Assembly: GCA_008923315.1 (NCBI GenBank)
Contig: WBSF01000001.1
Span: 1 to 64,000 of the forward strand
Direction: 5' to 3'
Origin: Betaproteobacteria bacterium SCN1
GTDB lineage: Bacteria > Pseudomonadota > Gammaproteobacteria > Burkholderiales > Thiobacillaceae
Length of the DNA stretch: 64,000 nt
Position 1 is the first letter of the stretch. The number at the start of each line of letters is the position of its first letter. This document shows positions 39,372 to 48,164 of the stretch, one piece after another. Both the position numbers and the translations under genes were made by a program. The notes below the pieces were generated by a model. It was not told where the DNA came from, made no database searches, and worked only from the letters and a program-made list of their open reading frames with translations.

Positions 39372-40811
39372 ATGAATTACCTGCCCATATTTCTCGATCT
39401 GCGCAACCGCCGGTGTCTGGTTGCCGGCGGCTCGGAAACCGCCGCGCGCAAGGCCGAACTGCTGTTGCGCGCAGGCGCACGCGTCGACGTCGTCGCTCCC
39501 GAACTGCATGAGGGCTGGGCGCGCCTGCCGAATGCCGAGCGGGTAGCGCGCGTGGCCGACCGTTTCACGCCGGACCTGCTCGATGGCAAGGATGCGGTCA
39601 TCGTCGTCGCGGACGATGCGACCGCGGCGCAGACCATCGCCGATGCGGCGCGCGCGCGCCATATTCCCGTCAACGTGGCCGACAAGCCGGCGCTGTGCAG
39701 TTTCATCCTGCCTTCCATCATCGATCGCTCGCCCATCATGGTCGCCGTCTCCAGCGGCGGCGAATCGCCGGTGCTCGCGCGCATGCTGCGCGCCCGGCTG
39801 GAAACCCTGATTCCCGCCGCCTATGGCCGTCTCGGTACGCTGGCGGCGCGTTTCAAGGATCGCGTACGCGCCGCGATCAAACCCGAGCAGCGGCGGGCTT
39901 TCTGGGAAAAGGTTTTTCTCTCGCCCGTGGCCGAAATGGTGTTTTCAGGTCGCGATGCCGACGCGGAAAAGCAGCTCGAAACGATGCTGGCCGATGCCGC
40001 CGAACACGACATCAGCCGTGGCGAGGTCTATCTCGTCGGTGCCGGGCCCGGCAATCCTGATCTGCTGACCTTCCGCGCCCTGCGCCTCATGCAGCAGGCC
40101 GACGTGATCGTGCACGACCGGCTGGTGTCACAGCCCATCCTCGACATGTGCCGGCGCGACGCCGAGCGCATCTATGTCGGCAAGGAGCGCGACGACCACG
40201 CGGTGCCGCAGGAAGAGATCAACCTGATGCTGGTGCGGCTGGCCAAGGAGGGCAAGCGCACGCTGCGTCTCAAGGGCGGCGACCCCTTCATCTTCGGCCG
40301 CGGCGGCGAGGAGATCGAGACCCTGGTCGAGCACGGCGTGCCCTTCCAGGTCGTGCCCGGCATCACCGCTGCCGCGGGCGTGGCGTCGTATGCAGGCATT
40401 CCGCTGACCCATCGCGACTACGCGCAGTCGGTCGCTTTTGTCACCGGCCACCTCAAGGACAACACCTTCAATCTCAACTGGGAAGGCATCGCGCGCCACG
40501 ATCAGACCATCGTCATCTACATGGGCCTGAAGGGGCTGCCGCTGCTGTGCGAAGCGCTGATCCGGCATGGCCTCGACGTGCACACGCCGGCTGCGATCGT
40601 GCAGCAGGGCACGCTGCCCACACAGCGCGTCGTCGTCGGCGATCTCGGTACGCTGCCCGCGCGTGCCGAAGCGGCGAGACTGCGCGCGCCGACGCTCATC
40701 ATCGTCGGCAACGTCGTCAAACTCCGCGAAAAGCTCGGCTGGTTCCAGCCCGAGGCGCACGGCGAGCAGACGCGCCGTACGCCGCTCGAAACGCCCGATC
40801 ACCTCCGCTGA
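39372..40811 (+). CDS. cysG: siroheme synthase CysG
   Basis: A 479-residue trifunctional enzyme converting uroporphyrinogen III to siroheme. The N-terminal CysG^B half (1-~215) has the NAD site VAGGSETAARKAE and acts as dehydrogenase/ferrochelatase; the C-terminal half (216-479) is the SAM uroporphyrinogen methyltransferase with VGAGPGNPDLLT and RLKGGDPFIFGRGGEE. It is 2 bases after dsrR, clearly part of the dsr transcript, and supplies DsrAB with siroheme. Confidence 0.96.
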   Translation: MNYLPIFLDLRNRRCLVAGGSETAARKAELLLRAGARVDVVAPELHEGWARLPNAERVARVADRFTPDLLDGKDAVIVVADDATAAQTIADAARARHIPVNVADKPALCSFILPSIIDRSPIMVAVSSGGESPVLARMLRARLETLIPAAYGRLGTLAARFKDRVRAAIKPEQRRAFWEKVFLSPVAEMVFSGRDADAEKQLETMLADAAEHDISRGEVYLVGAGPGNPDLLTFRALRLMQQADVIVHDRLVSQPILDMCRRDAERIYVGKERDDHAVPQEEINLMLVRLAKEGKRTLRLKGGDPFIFGRGGEEIETLVEHGVPFQVVPGITAAAGVASYAGIPLTHRDYAQSVAFVTGHLKDNTFNLNWEGIARHDQTIVIYMGLKGLPLLCEALIRHGLDVHTPAAIVQQGTLPTQRVVVGDLGTLPARAEAARLRAPTLIIVGNVVKLREKLGWFQPEAHGEQTRRTPLETPDHLR

Positions 40812-40812
40812 C

Positions 40813-41616
40813 ATGGTCGCCCATCCGGCGCTCGACACGCATGCCGCGATCGAGGCGGAAGCCGCGCGCATGCGCGCCGAGGGGCGTCACATCGCACCGG
40901 TCCGGTGCCGTGGCGAAGCGGCCTGGCTCAAGCTCGCCGTGCCGCAGCCACCGGCCTGGCGCTATCGTCTGCTTGCCGGCGCCGCGCGTGCGCTCGGCCA
41001 GTCCGCCATGCAGCCGGTGCGGCCCAACGGCGGCAATACCGGTCTTCGCATCGAGGCGCGTCGCATCCGGGCATTGATCGACGGGGGATTGCGTGCGCCC
41101 GTGATTCTCGACGAAGCCGACGACTGGCTGCTGCTGACCGATCTCGGCCCGCTCACGCTCGAACTGCTGATTCGTCGCGCCGCGCCCGAAGACCGGCTGC
41201 GCTGGTGGCGGCGGGGTGCCGACTACATTCTGCATGCCCATCGCTCGGGCCAGTATCTGAGCCAGGCCTTCGCACGCAATTTCGTGTGGTCGGACGACCA
41301 GGGGCTGGGTGCGATCGATTTCGAGGACGATGCGCTCGCGGCAATGCCGCTGGCCGATGCGCAGACGCGCGACTGGCTGCCGTACTGCTTTTCCACCGCC
41401 ATCTACTTCGCGGACCGGCTGCCGGAATTGCACGCCATCCTCTCCGGCCTCTTCGATGCCGAGGCGCCGGGCGTGCGGCAGCGTGTACTGGGGGCATTCC
41501 GGCGTCTGGGCTGGCTGCGTTTCCTGCATCTGCTGCCGGCCGGCATGCAGCGTACGGACGTGCGGAAAACGTGCCATTTCGGTGAACTCGCGCATCTGTT
41601 CAGTACGTGTCGCTGA
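40813..41616 (+). CDS. kinase-like protein of the LPS/Kdo kinase type
   Basis: A 267-residue soluble protein that resembles the small bacterial kinases of the WaaP/Kdo/RIO group: a Lys in AAWLKL (Lys40), a Glu in LRIEARRIRALI, a hinge-like LLLTDLGPLTLE, and HRSGQYLSQAFARNF followed by IDFEDD, the likely catalytic-loop and metal-binding regions. The ATG overlaps nothing but lies one base past the cysG stop, so it is in the dsr transcript. It is not obviously DsrS, which closes this operon in Allochromatium. Substrate unknown; envelope genes follow. Confidence 0.7.
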   Translation: MVAHPALDTHAAIEAEAARMRAEGRHIAPVRCRGEAAWLKLAVPQPPAWRYRLLAGAARALGQSAMQPVRPNGGNTGLRIEARRIRALIDGGLRAPVILDEADDWLLLTDLGPLTLELLIRRAAPEDRLRWWRRGADYILHAHRSGQYLSQAFARNFVWSDDQGLGAIDFEDDALAAMPLADAQTRDWLPYCFSTAIYFADRLPELHAILSGLFDAEAPGVRQRVLGAFRRLGWLRFLHLLPAGMQRTDVRKTCHFGELAHLFSTCR

Positions 41617-41637
41617 CCTCTGCCTCGTTGGCGCGTA

Positions 41638-41688
41638 ACTGTAAAACCGCGTTAAATGAAACGTTTCACTGCATTTACGGTTTACAGT
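41638..41688. promoter_or_regulatory. nested dyad upstream of the OmpA-like gene
   Basis: ACTGTAAAACCG (41638-41649) is nearly complementary to ACGGTTTACAGT (41677-41688), and between them lies a perfect 12-base palindrome TGAAACGTTTCA (41657-41668) with nearly the same centre. No T-run follows. It could be an operator or a leader hairpin for the OmpA-like gene. Confidence 0.45.
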
Positions 41689-41727
41689 GAGGCCTGCCTG
41701 CTTCAACAACCACAGGGTTTCCCTACC

Positions 41728-42504
41728 ATGCACATGACACCTTTTCTAAAAAGTCTCGCCGCCGCAGGGCTGATGCTGGGCGCATTCAACGTCCAGGCCG
41801 AGTCCCGCTTCTACGATCCGGCCAACAGCGCCAGTCCCACGGGCAAGACAGTCGGCTACGAGCTGTATCGGACCATCGGCTGCCCCGGCCGCGAGCTGCT
41901 GGCCACGCCCTGCAAACCCACCGACAGCGACGGCGACGGTGTCTACGACGACCGTGACAAATGCCCTGGCACGCCGGCAGGCCGCAAGGTGAATGCCGAC
42001 GGCTGCGAAATCGACAGCGATGGCGACGGTATCGTCGATGGCGCCGATGCCTGTCCGGATGTCCCTGCCAAGACGGCGAACGGCTGCCCGGCGCCCGCAC
42101 CCGCGCCGGTGGTGATGCCGGCACCGGCACCGGCACCCGTAGCGGCCCCGTCGGCTTTCGTGCCGCCGCCGCTGGTGCTGGGCGGTGTCACCTTCGACAA
42201 CGATCAGGCCACCCTGCGTCCCGGCGCCACCGTGGTTCTCGATCAGGCAGTGGCGGTCCTGCAGCAATGGGGCAACGTCAAGGTCGAAGTGGCCGGGCAC
42301 ACCGACAGCCTGAGCGACGAGGCGCACAACATGAAACTGTCGCAACGGCGTGCCGAAACGGTGCGCGATTACCTGGTCTCCAGAGGCATTGCGGCCGACC
42401 GGCTGACCGCGCAGGGATATGGCGAATCGCGCCCCGTCGCGGACAATGCGACCGAGGCCGGACGGGCGCAGAACCGCCGCGTGGAGCTGGTGCCGCAGCG
42501 CTGA
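41728..42504 (+). CDS. OmpA-family outer-membrane protein with thrombospondin-3-like repeats
   Basis: A 258-residue exported protein. After the signal peptide (MHMTPFLKSLAAAGLMLGA, cleavage after VQA) come two Ca2+-binding TSP3-like units, DSDGDGVYDDRDKCPGTP and DSDGDGIVDGADACPDVP, a Pro/Ala/Val linker, and a C-terminal OmpA domain (VEVAGHTDS ... NRRVELV) that binds peptidoglycan. There is no N-terminal beta barrel, so it is probably a periplasm-spanning tether. The ATG at 41728 starts the signal peptide; an upstream ATG at 41656 lies inside the dyad. A terminator follows. Confidence 0.88.
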   Translation: MHMTPFLKSLAAAGLMLGAFNVQAESRFYDPANSASPTGKTVGYELYRTIGCPGRELLATPCKPTDSDGDGVYDDRDKCPGTPAGRKVNADGCEIDSDGDGIVDGADACPDVPAKTANGCPAPAPAPVVMPAPAPAPVAAPSAFVPPPLVLGGVTFDNDQATLRPGATVVLDQAVAVLQQWGNVKVEVAGHTDSLSDEAHNMKLSQRRAETVRDYLVSRGIAADRLTAQGYGESRPVADNATEAGRAQNRRVELVPQR

Positions 42505-42527
42505 CCGAACGCATTCGGCGAATATGG

Positions 42528-42551
42528 ACGGGGGCTTCGGCCCCCGTTTTT
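42528..42551 (+). terminator. intrinsic terminator after the OmpA-like gene
   Basis: A CGGGGGC / GCCCCCG stem with a TTCG tetraloop followed by TTTTT, 24 bases past the stop. It isolates the OmpA-like gene from the glycan cluster. Confidence 0.92.
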
Positions 42552-42633
42552 CATGGCGCTTCGCATGCGGGCCGCCACAGCCGGCCGAATGGCCGGCATA
42601 ATGCGGCAAAAATCAACGCCACGGGCCGCCTTC

Positions 42634-45375
42634 ATGACAGCCGATGTGCCGCAGCCGCAATCCGACACGCAGACGATCGCGCATCTGATGGAAGATGCAC
42701 TGAACTGCCATCGCGCGGGCGATCTGCTGGGCGCGGGGCAACGTTATCAGCGCATACTGCAGAGCCAGCCCGGCCATGCAGAAGCCAACCACAAGCTCGG
42801 CCTGATCGCCGTCGAGGCGCAGCAGGCTGCTGCCGGTCTGCCATATTTTGCGGCGGCGCTGGAAGCCGACCCCACGCGCGCGCAATACTGGATCGGCTAC
42901 ATTGATGCACTGGACCGGGCCGGCCAGACGGAAGATGCCCGCACCATGCTGGCGCAGGCGCAGCAGCAGGGACTGGAAGGCGAAGCGGTCGACGTGCTGG
43001 CCGCGCGCATCGGACGGGCGCCGTCCGGGGACGAGTTGCCCGAGGGGCCGGTGGCACCGCCCGGGATCGTGGATGCGACCGTAAAGCTTTTTCAGGCAGG
43101 ACGCCATGCGGACGTCGTTGCGCACGCGCGCGCGTTGACCGGGCGTTACCCCGAGGATGCCTTCGGCTGGAAAATTCTCGGCGTTGCACTGCAACTGCTG
43201 GGGCGCGGCGAGGAGGCGCTCGACCCGCTGTTGCAGGCCGCCGCCCGGTTGCCCGACGATGCCGAGGCGCACTGCAACGCGGCCATCGTGTTGCAGGCGC
43301 ACGGGCGTGTCGATGAGGCCGAGACCTGTTACCGGCACGCGTTGCGCATCGATCCCGACTGCGCCGACGCCAGTCTCAATCTGGGTGTGCTGTACAACGC
43401 ACAGGGCCGGTCCGGTGAAGCCGAGGCCGCGTTTCGCGACGCACTGCGCAGCCGGCCCGACTATGCCGAGGCACACGCCAACCTGGGCGGCGTGCTGCAG
43501 GCACTCGACCAGCTCGACGAAGCGGAAACCCATTGCCGGCGCGCACTTGAGCTGGCGCCGGACAATCCGATGGCGCTCAACAATTTCGGTATCGTGCTTC
43601 AGCGCCAGGGCCGTCTCGACGAGGCGGCCGTGCATTTCCAGAGTGCGCTTGCGCGCCTGCCGGGCTTTGCCGCGGCACATCGCAATCTGGCGCGCACGCT
43701 GCAGGCGCAGGGGGAATTGCGCGCAGCGGAGCAGCACTATCGCAAAGCCATCGAATTCGATCCGCGCGATGCCGGTGCCTGCCTGTCGCTGGGCGATCTG
43801 CTGCGTTTGAGCGGACACCCGGGCGAGGCGGAGGCGATGTACCGGCAGGCATTCGGCCTGTGTCCCGACGACCCCCGGGTCGGCAACGCGCTCGGCATTC
43901 TGTTGCAGGAAAAAGGATGTTCGGACGAAGCGATCGTCTGCCACCGGCGGGCACTGGACGCGGCGCCCGATAACGCCGCGACCCTGAGCAACCTGGCGCA
44001 GGCCCAGTTCAGCCTGGGCCTGCAGGACGAAGCCGAAGCGAATTTCCGCGAGGCGCTGCGCCTGCGGCCGGACATCGCCATGTTGCACAGCAACCTGCTG
44101 CATTTTCTGACGCTGAACCGGGCCGGGTCGCCCGAAACGCTGGCGGCGCACCTGGCCTTCGGCGAGCAGGTCGAAGCGCCCTGGCGCACGCGCTGGCCAG
44201 TGCACGGCAATGTCCGCGATCCCGAACGGACGCTGCGCATCGGCTTCGTCTCGGCCGACTTCCACAATCATGCGGTGGCCACGTTCTTCGAGCCGCTGCT
44301 GGTGCAGCTTGCCGGTCGCGGCGATCTACAGTTGCATGCGTACTACAACGGCCGCATCGAAGACGAGGTCACCCGGCGGCTGCGCGGCCGTTTCGCATAC
44401 TGGAACGCGGTGGCATCGCTGTCCGACGACGCGCTCTTCGAGACGATCCGCGCAGACGGCATCGATCTGCTCGTCGACCTGTCCGGCCATACGGCCTACA
44501 ACCGCCTGCCCGTGTTCGCGCGCAAGCCTGCGCCGGTGCAGGCGAGCTGGATCGGCTATCCGGGCACCACGGGGCTGCACGCCATCGACTATTACCTCGC
44601 CGACCGCCATTTTCTACCGCCGGGCCGGTTCGAATCGCAATTCACCGAGCATATCGCGTATCTGCCCGCCAACTCGCCCTATCTGCCGCCGCCCGAAGCA
44701 CCGCCTGTCGGACCGCTGCCTGCACTGCAAGCGGGGCGGTTCACCTTCGGCAGTTTCGCCCGCCCCAACAAGATCGGCGCGGAGACGGTCTCGCTGTGGG
44801 CGCGTCTGCTGCGTGCCGTCCCCGACGCGGACATGCTGCTCGGCGGCATGCCCGAAAGCGAGCGCGGCACGCTGCTCGACAGATTCGATGCAGCAGGCAT
44901 CGCGCGCGAACGCCTGCACCTGCATCCGCGCTGCGGCATGCAGGCCTATCTGGCGCTGCACGAGCGGGTCGACGTCTGTCTCGATACCTATCCCTACAAC
45001 GGAGGCACCACCACGCTGCATGCCCTGTGGATGGGCGTGCCCACCCTGACGGTGGCCGGCCCCACGCCCGCGTCGCGTTCGGGGGCCTCGATCCTGGGGC
45101 ACGCCGGCCTGGAGAGCTTCGTTGCACAGGATGCGGACGATTTCGTTGCCCTGGGCGTGGCCTGGACGAACCGGCTCGACGAACTGGCCACACTGCGCGC
45201 CGGCTTGCGCGAACGCTTCCTGCGTTCGCCGCGCGGCCAGCCCGCGCTCGTCGCCGCCGGCGTGGCGCGCGCATTTCGCGCGATGTGGCAGCGCTGGTGC
45301 GCGGGGCTACCCGCCGCCACGTTCGAAGTGCGGCTGGAAGACATCCGGCCCGAACAACGGGCATCCGACGCATGA
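42634..45375 (+). CDS. TPR protein with O-GlcNAc transferase-like (SPINDLY-type) domain
   Basis: A 913-residue cytoplasmic glycosyltransferase candidate. The N-terminal ~500 residues are a run of tetratricopeptide repeats, many with the pattern A-x-x-x-x-G-x-x-x-x-x-x-G-x-x-x-E-A. The C-terminal ~380 residues are a GT41 domain: IGFVSADFHNHAV, DLLVDLSGHTAYNR, ASWIGYPGTTG, FGSFARPNKI and DTYPYNGGTTT. GT41 enzymes use a UDP- or GDP-sugar to glycosylate Ser/Thr of proteins. The ATG at 42634 is preferred; ATGs at 42553 and 42601 are possible. Its stop overlaps the aminotransferase start. Confidence 0.88.
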   Translation: MTADVPQPQSDTQTIAHLMEDALNCHRAGDLLGAGQRYQRILQSQPGHAEANHKLGLIAVEAQQAAAGLPYFAAALEADPTRAQYWIGYIDALDRAGQTEDARTMLAQAQQQGLEGEAVDVLAARIGRAPSGDELPEGPVAPPGIVDATVKLFQAGRHADVVAHARALTGRYPEDAFGWKILGVALQLLGRGEEALDPLLQAAARLPDDAEAHCNAAIVLQAHGRVDEAETCYRHALRIDPDCADASLNLGVLYNAQGRSGEAEAAFRDALRSRPDYAEAHANLGGVLQALDQLDEAETHCRRALELAPDNPMALNNFGIVLQRQGRLDEAAVHFQSALARLPGFAAAHRNLARTLQAQGELRAAEQHYRKAIEFDPRDAGACLSLGDLLRLSGHPGEAEAMYRQAFGLCPDDPRVGNALGILLQEKGCSDEAIVCHRRALDAAPDNAATLSNLAQAQFSLGLQDEAEANFREALRLRPDIAMLHSNLLHFLTLNRAGSPETLAAHLAFGEQVEAPWRTRWPVHGNVRDPERTLRIGFVSADFHNHAVATFFEPLLVQLAGRGDLQLHAYYNGRIEDEVTRRLRGRFAYWNAVASLSDDALFETIRADGIDLLVDLSGHTAYNRLPVFARKPAPVQASWIGYPGTTGLHAIDYYLADRHFLPPGRFESQFTEHIAYLPANSPYLPPPEAPPVGPLPALQAGRFTFGSFARPNKIGAETVSLWARLLRAVPDADMLLGGMPESERGTLLDRFDAAGIARERLHLHPRCGMQAYLALHERVDVCLDTYPYNGGTTTLHALWMGVPTLTVAGPTPASRSGASILGHAGLESFVAQDADDFVALGVAWTNRLDELATLRAGLRERFLRSPRGQPALVAAGVARAFRAMWQRWCAGLPAATFEVRLEDIRPEQRASDA

Positions 45376-46496
45376 GCGCATCCGGGAAGGCACGCTTCAT
45401 CCCGGTGACCCAGCCGGCGCTGCCGCCGCTGGAGGATTTCATCCCCTACCTGCAGCAGATATGGGACAGCCGACAGCTGACCAATAGCGGTCCCTTCCAC
45501 GCGCAGCTCGAGCGCGCACTCTGCGACTACCTCGGGGTGCCGCACGTCGCCTTGTTCGCCAACGGCACGCTGGCGCTGGTGACGGCCCTGCAGGCGCTGC
45601 GCATCACCGGCGAGGTGATCACCACGCCGTATTCTTTCGTGGCGACTGCGCATTCGCTGCTGTGGAATGGCATTACGCCGGTATTCGCCGATATCGATCC
45701 GCTTACGCTCAACCTCGATCCGGCACGTATCGAAGCTGCGATCACGCCGCAGACCACGGCGATCATGCCCGTGCACTGTTACGGCCATCCCTGTGACGTC
45801 GAACGCATCCAGGCGGTCGCCGAGCGGCAGGGTCTCAAGGTCATCTACGATGCGGCGCATGCCTTCGGCGTACGCGACGGCGGCGGCAGCGTGCTCCGGC
45901 ATGGAGACCTGTCGGTGCTGAGTTTTCACGCCACCAAGGTGTTCAATACCTTCGAGGGCGGCGCCATCGTCTGTCCCGATGCAGACACCAAACAGCACAT
46001 CGACCACCTCAAGAATTTCGGATTCGTCGACGAGACGACCGTCGTCGCCCCCGGCATCAACGGCAAGATGAGCGAGATCAATGCCGCCTTCGGCCTGCTG
46101 CAGCTGCGTGACATCGACGCGGCGCTGGTCCGGCGCGAAGCCGTCGATGCGCGCTATCGCGCTGCGTTCGCCGGTACCCGGGGCATCGTCTGTCTACCCG
46201 TGCGCGAGGCGCGGGCCAACTACGCGTATTTTCCGGTGCTGGTGCGGCCCGACTACCCGCTGCGTCGCGATGCGCTGTTCGAGCGCCTGCGCACGCACGG
46301 CATTCTGGCGCGCCGCTACTTCTATCCGCTGATCAGCGACTTTCCGATGTATCACGACATGCCATCGGCGGCCGCGGACAATCTGCCGGTCGCCAGGGCG
46401 GCATCGGAACAGGTGATCTGCCTGCCGATTCATCCGGCACTGACCGAGGCCGATGTAGAGGCCGTGATCGCCTGCGTGACGGACCCGGCACGATGA
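45372..46496 (+). CDS. DegT/DnrJ/EryC1-family sugar aminotransferase
   Basis: A 374-residue PLP enzyme that aminates a keto group of a nucleotide sugar. The PLP lysine is Lys189 in SFHATKVFNTFEGG; Asp160 in YDAAHAFG pairs with the pyridine nitrogen. Its start overlaps the upstream glycosyltransferase (ATGA) and its stop overlaps the next gene, so it is in a tightly coupled operon. The product sugar cannot be told from the sequence. Confidence 0.9.
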   Translation: MSASGKARFIPVTQPALPPLEDFIPYLQQIWDSRQLTNSGPFHAQLERALCDYLGVPHVALFANGTLALVTALQALRITGEVITTPYSFVATAHSLLWNGITPVFADIDPLTLNLDPARIEAAITPQTTAIMPVHCYGHPCDVERIQAVAERQGLKVIYDAAHAFGVRDGGGSVLRHGDLSVLSFHATKVFNTFEGGAIVCPDADTKQHIDHLKNFGFVDETTVVAPGINGKMSEINAAFGLLQLRDIDAALVRREAVDARYRAAFAGTRGIVCLPVREARANYAYFPVLVRPDYPLRRDALFERLRTHGILARRYFYPLISDFPMYHDMPSAAADNLPVARAASEQVICLPIHPALTEADVEAVIACVTDPAR

Positions 46497-47449
46497 AGTG
46501 GCGCAAGCTCGGCCGGATTTTCGATCCTGCGCAATTCAGCTTGCCCCATGGCTGTACCGAATTTGCCCAGGCACCGCAGGCGCTGGTGTTCGACGATTTC
46601 GTGCGGATCTATTTTTCCACCCGCGCGCGCGACGAGTCCGGAAAATATCTCAGCCACATCGTCTACGTCGACCTGCGGAAGAATCTGCGCGACATCATCG
46701 GTATCGCCTCGCATACCGTCATTCCCCTCGGCAAGCTCGGCTGCTTCGACGAGCATGGCATCTTTCCGATGAACGTCGTGCGTCACGGCGACGCCATCTA
46801 CGGCTACACCTCCGGGGTGAACCGGCGCGTCTCGGTCCCCGCCGACGGCGCCATCGGGCTGGCGATCAGCCGAGACGGCGGCCAGACCTTTCAGCGCGTC
46901 GGCGATGGACCGGTGCTCGCGCCCTCGCTGCACGAGCCCTGCATCGTCGTCGATCCCTTCGTGAAGATCGTCGAAGACACCTTTCACATGTGGTATGTCT
47001 TCGGTCTGGGCTGGAAACGCGCCACGCCGGATGCTGCGCCAGACCGTGTCTACAAGATCGGCCACGCCACATCGCCCGACGGCATGCACTGGACCAGGGA
47101 AGACGGTCGGCAGATACTCGCCGACCGGCTGGGCGACGACGAATGCCAGGCCTTGCCCACCGTGATCACGCTCGAGGGCCGTCATCACCTGTTTTTCTGC
47201 TACCGGCAGACCTTCGATTTCCGCGCCAACCGCGACCGTGCCTATCGCATCGGCCACGCCTGGTCGGACGATCTCGTGCACTGGACACGCGCCGACGACG
47301 AACTGGCGCTCGACGTGACCGAGGGCGACTGGGATGCGGACATGCTGTGCTACCCGCACGCGTTCGAGTGCGACGGCCGCGTGTATCTGCTTTACAACGG
47401 CAATGCCTTCGGCCGTCACGGCTTCGGGCTGGCTGTGCTGGAGCCATGA
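46493..47449 (+). CDS. GH43-like five-bladed beta-propeller protein (paralogue 1)
   Basis: A 318-residue protein beginning MKWRKLGRIFDP. Repeated blade-like segments (VRIYFSTRARDE, IGLAISRDGGQTF, YKIGHATSPDGMHWT, YRIGHAWSDDLVHWT) resemble GH43/GH32-type glycosidase propellers. No signal peptide, so it probably acts in the cytoplasm, perhaps on nucleotide or lipid-linked sugars or as a non-catalytic protein. It is coupled to both neighbours by 4-base overlaps. A paralogue lies at 48165-49124 on the other strand. Confidence 0.75.
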   Translation: MKWRKLGRIFDPAQFSLPHGCTEFAQAPQALVFDDFVRIYFSTRARDESGKYLSHIVYVDLRKNLRDIIGIASHTVIPLGKLGCFDEHGIFPMNVVRHGDAIYGYTSGVNRRVSVPADGAIGLAISRDGGQTFQRVGDGPVLAPSLHEPCIVVDPFVKIVEDTFHMWYVFGLGWKRATPDAAPDRVYKIGHATSPDGMHWTREDGRQILADRLGDDECQALPTVITLEGRHHLFFCYRQTFDFRANRDRAYRIGHAWSDDLVHWTRADDELALDVTEGDWDADMLCYPHAFECDGRVYLLYNGNAFGRHGFGLAVLEP

Positions 47450-48156
47450 GCGTGCCGGACCGCCTGCGCGTCGGCATCATGCAGCCGTATTTCTTCCCCT
47501 ATTTCGAACAGTTCCGGCTGATTGCCGCGTGCGACCGCTGGGTGGTGTTCGACACCGCGCAGTACACGCGCAAATCGTGGATGAATCGCAACCGCATCCT
47601 CAACCGCGAAAAAGGCACGGCCTACATTTCGGTGCCGGTGCAGCACGCCGGCCTCGACACCGCGATCCGGGACGCACATCTGGACGCGGCCCAGGACTGG
47701 CGCGGCAGGCTGCTCGACAAGCTCCGGGTCTATCAGGCCGATGCGCCACACTACGCTGCGGTTCGCACACTCGTCGGCGATGCCACGGCCGGGCAGTACG
47801 ACACGCTCGCCGTGCTGAACACGGCGCTGCTGCGCAGGGTGTGCAGCCATCTCGGCATCGACACGCCCATCGAGGTGGCCTCGCAACTGCCACTCGAACT
47901 GCCCGAGGCCTGCGCGCCGGGCGAGTGGGCATTGCACATCGCGCGCCAGCTTGGCGCGACCGAATATCGCAATGCCGCCGGCGGGCGGGCACTGTTCGAC
48001 GCATCGCTGTACGCGCAGCACGGCATCGCGCTGAGTTTCCACGAAGCCTGCCCACGCACCTATGCCACCGGGCGTTTCGCATTCGTACCCGATCTGTCGA
48101 TCGTCGACTGGCTGATGTGGAATGACCTCGACACCCTGCGGGACTGGCTGGCCTGA
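47446..48156 (+). CDS. WbqC-like family protein
   Basis: A 236-residue protein of the WbqC family (MQPYFFPYFEQFRLI and TRKSWMNRNRI blocks), often found in O-antigen and capsule clusters. The reaction is not settled; an acyl- or amino-transfer role has been suggested for relatives. It starts with an ATG overlapping the propeller gene and stops 8 bases before the convergent second propeller gene. Confidence 0.85.
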   Translation: MSVPDRLRVGIMQPYFFPYFEQFRLIAACDRWVVFDTAQYTRKSWMNRNRILNREKGTAYISVPVQHAGLDTAIRDAHLDAAQDWRGRLLDKLRVYQADAPHYAAVRTLVGDATAGQYDTLAVLNTALLRRVCSHLGIDTPIEVASQLPLELPEACAPGEWALHIARQLGATEYRNAAGGRALFDASLYAQHGIALSFHEACPRTYATGRFAFVPDLSIVDWLMWNDLDTLRDWLA

Positions 48157-48164
48157 TGCGGCGT

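Noticed and set aside
40813..41616. Calling this gene dsrS
   Set aside because: Position matches DsrS, but the sequence reads as a kinase-like protein and I could not match it to DsrS, so no symbol is given.
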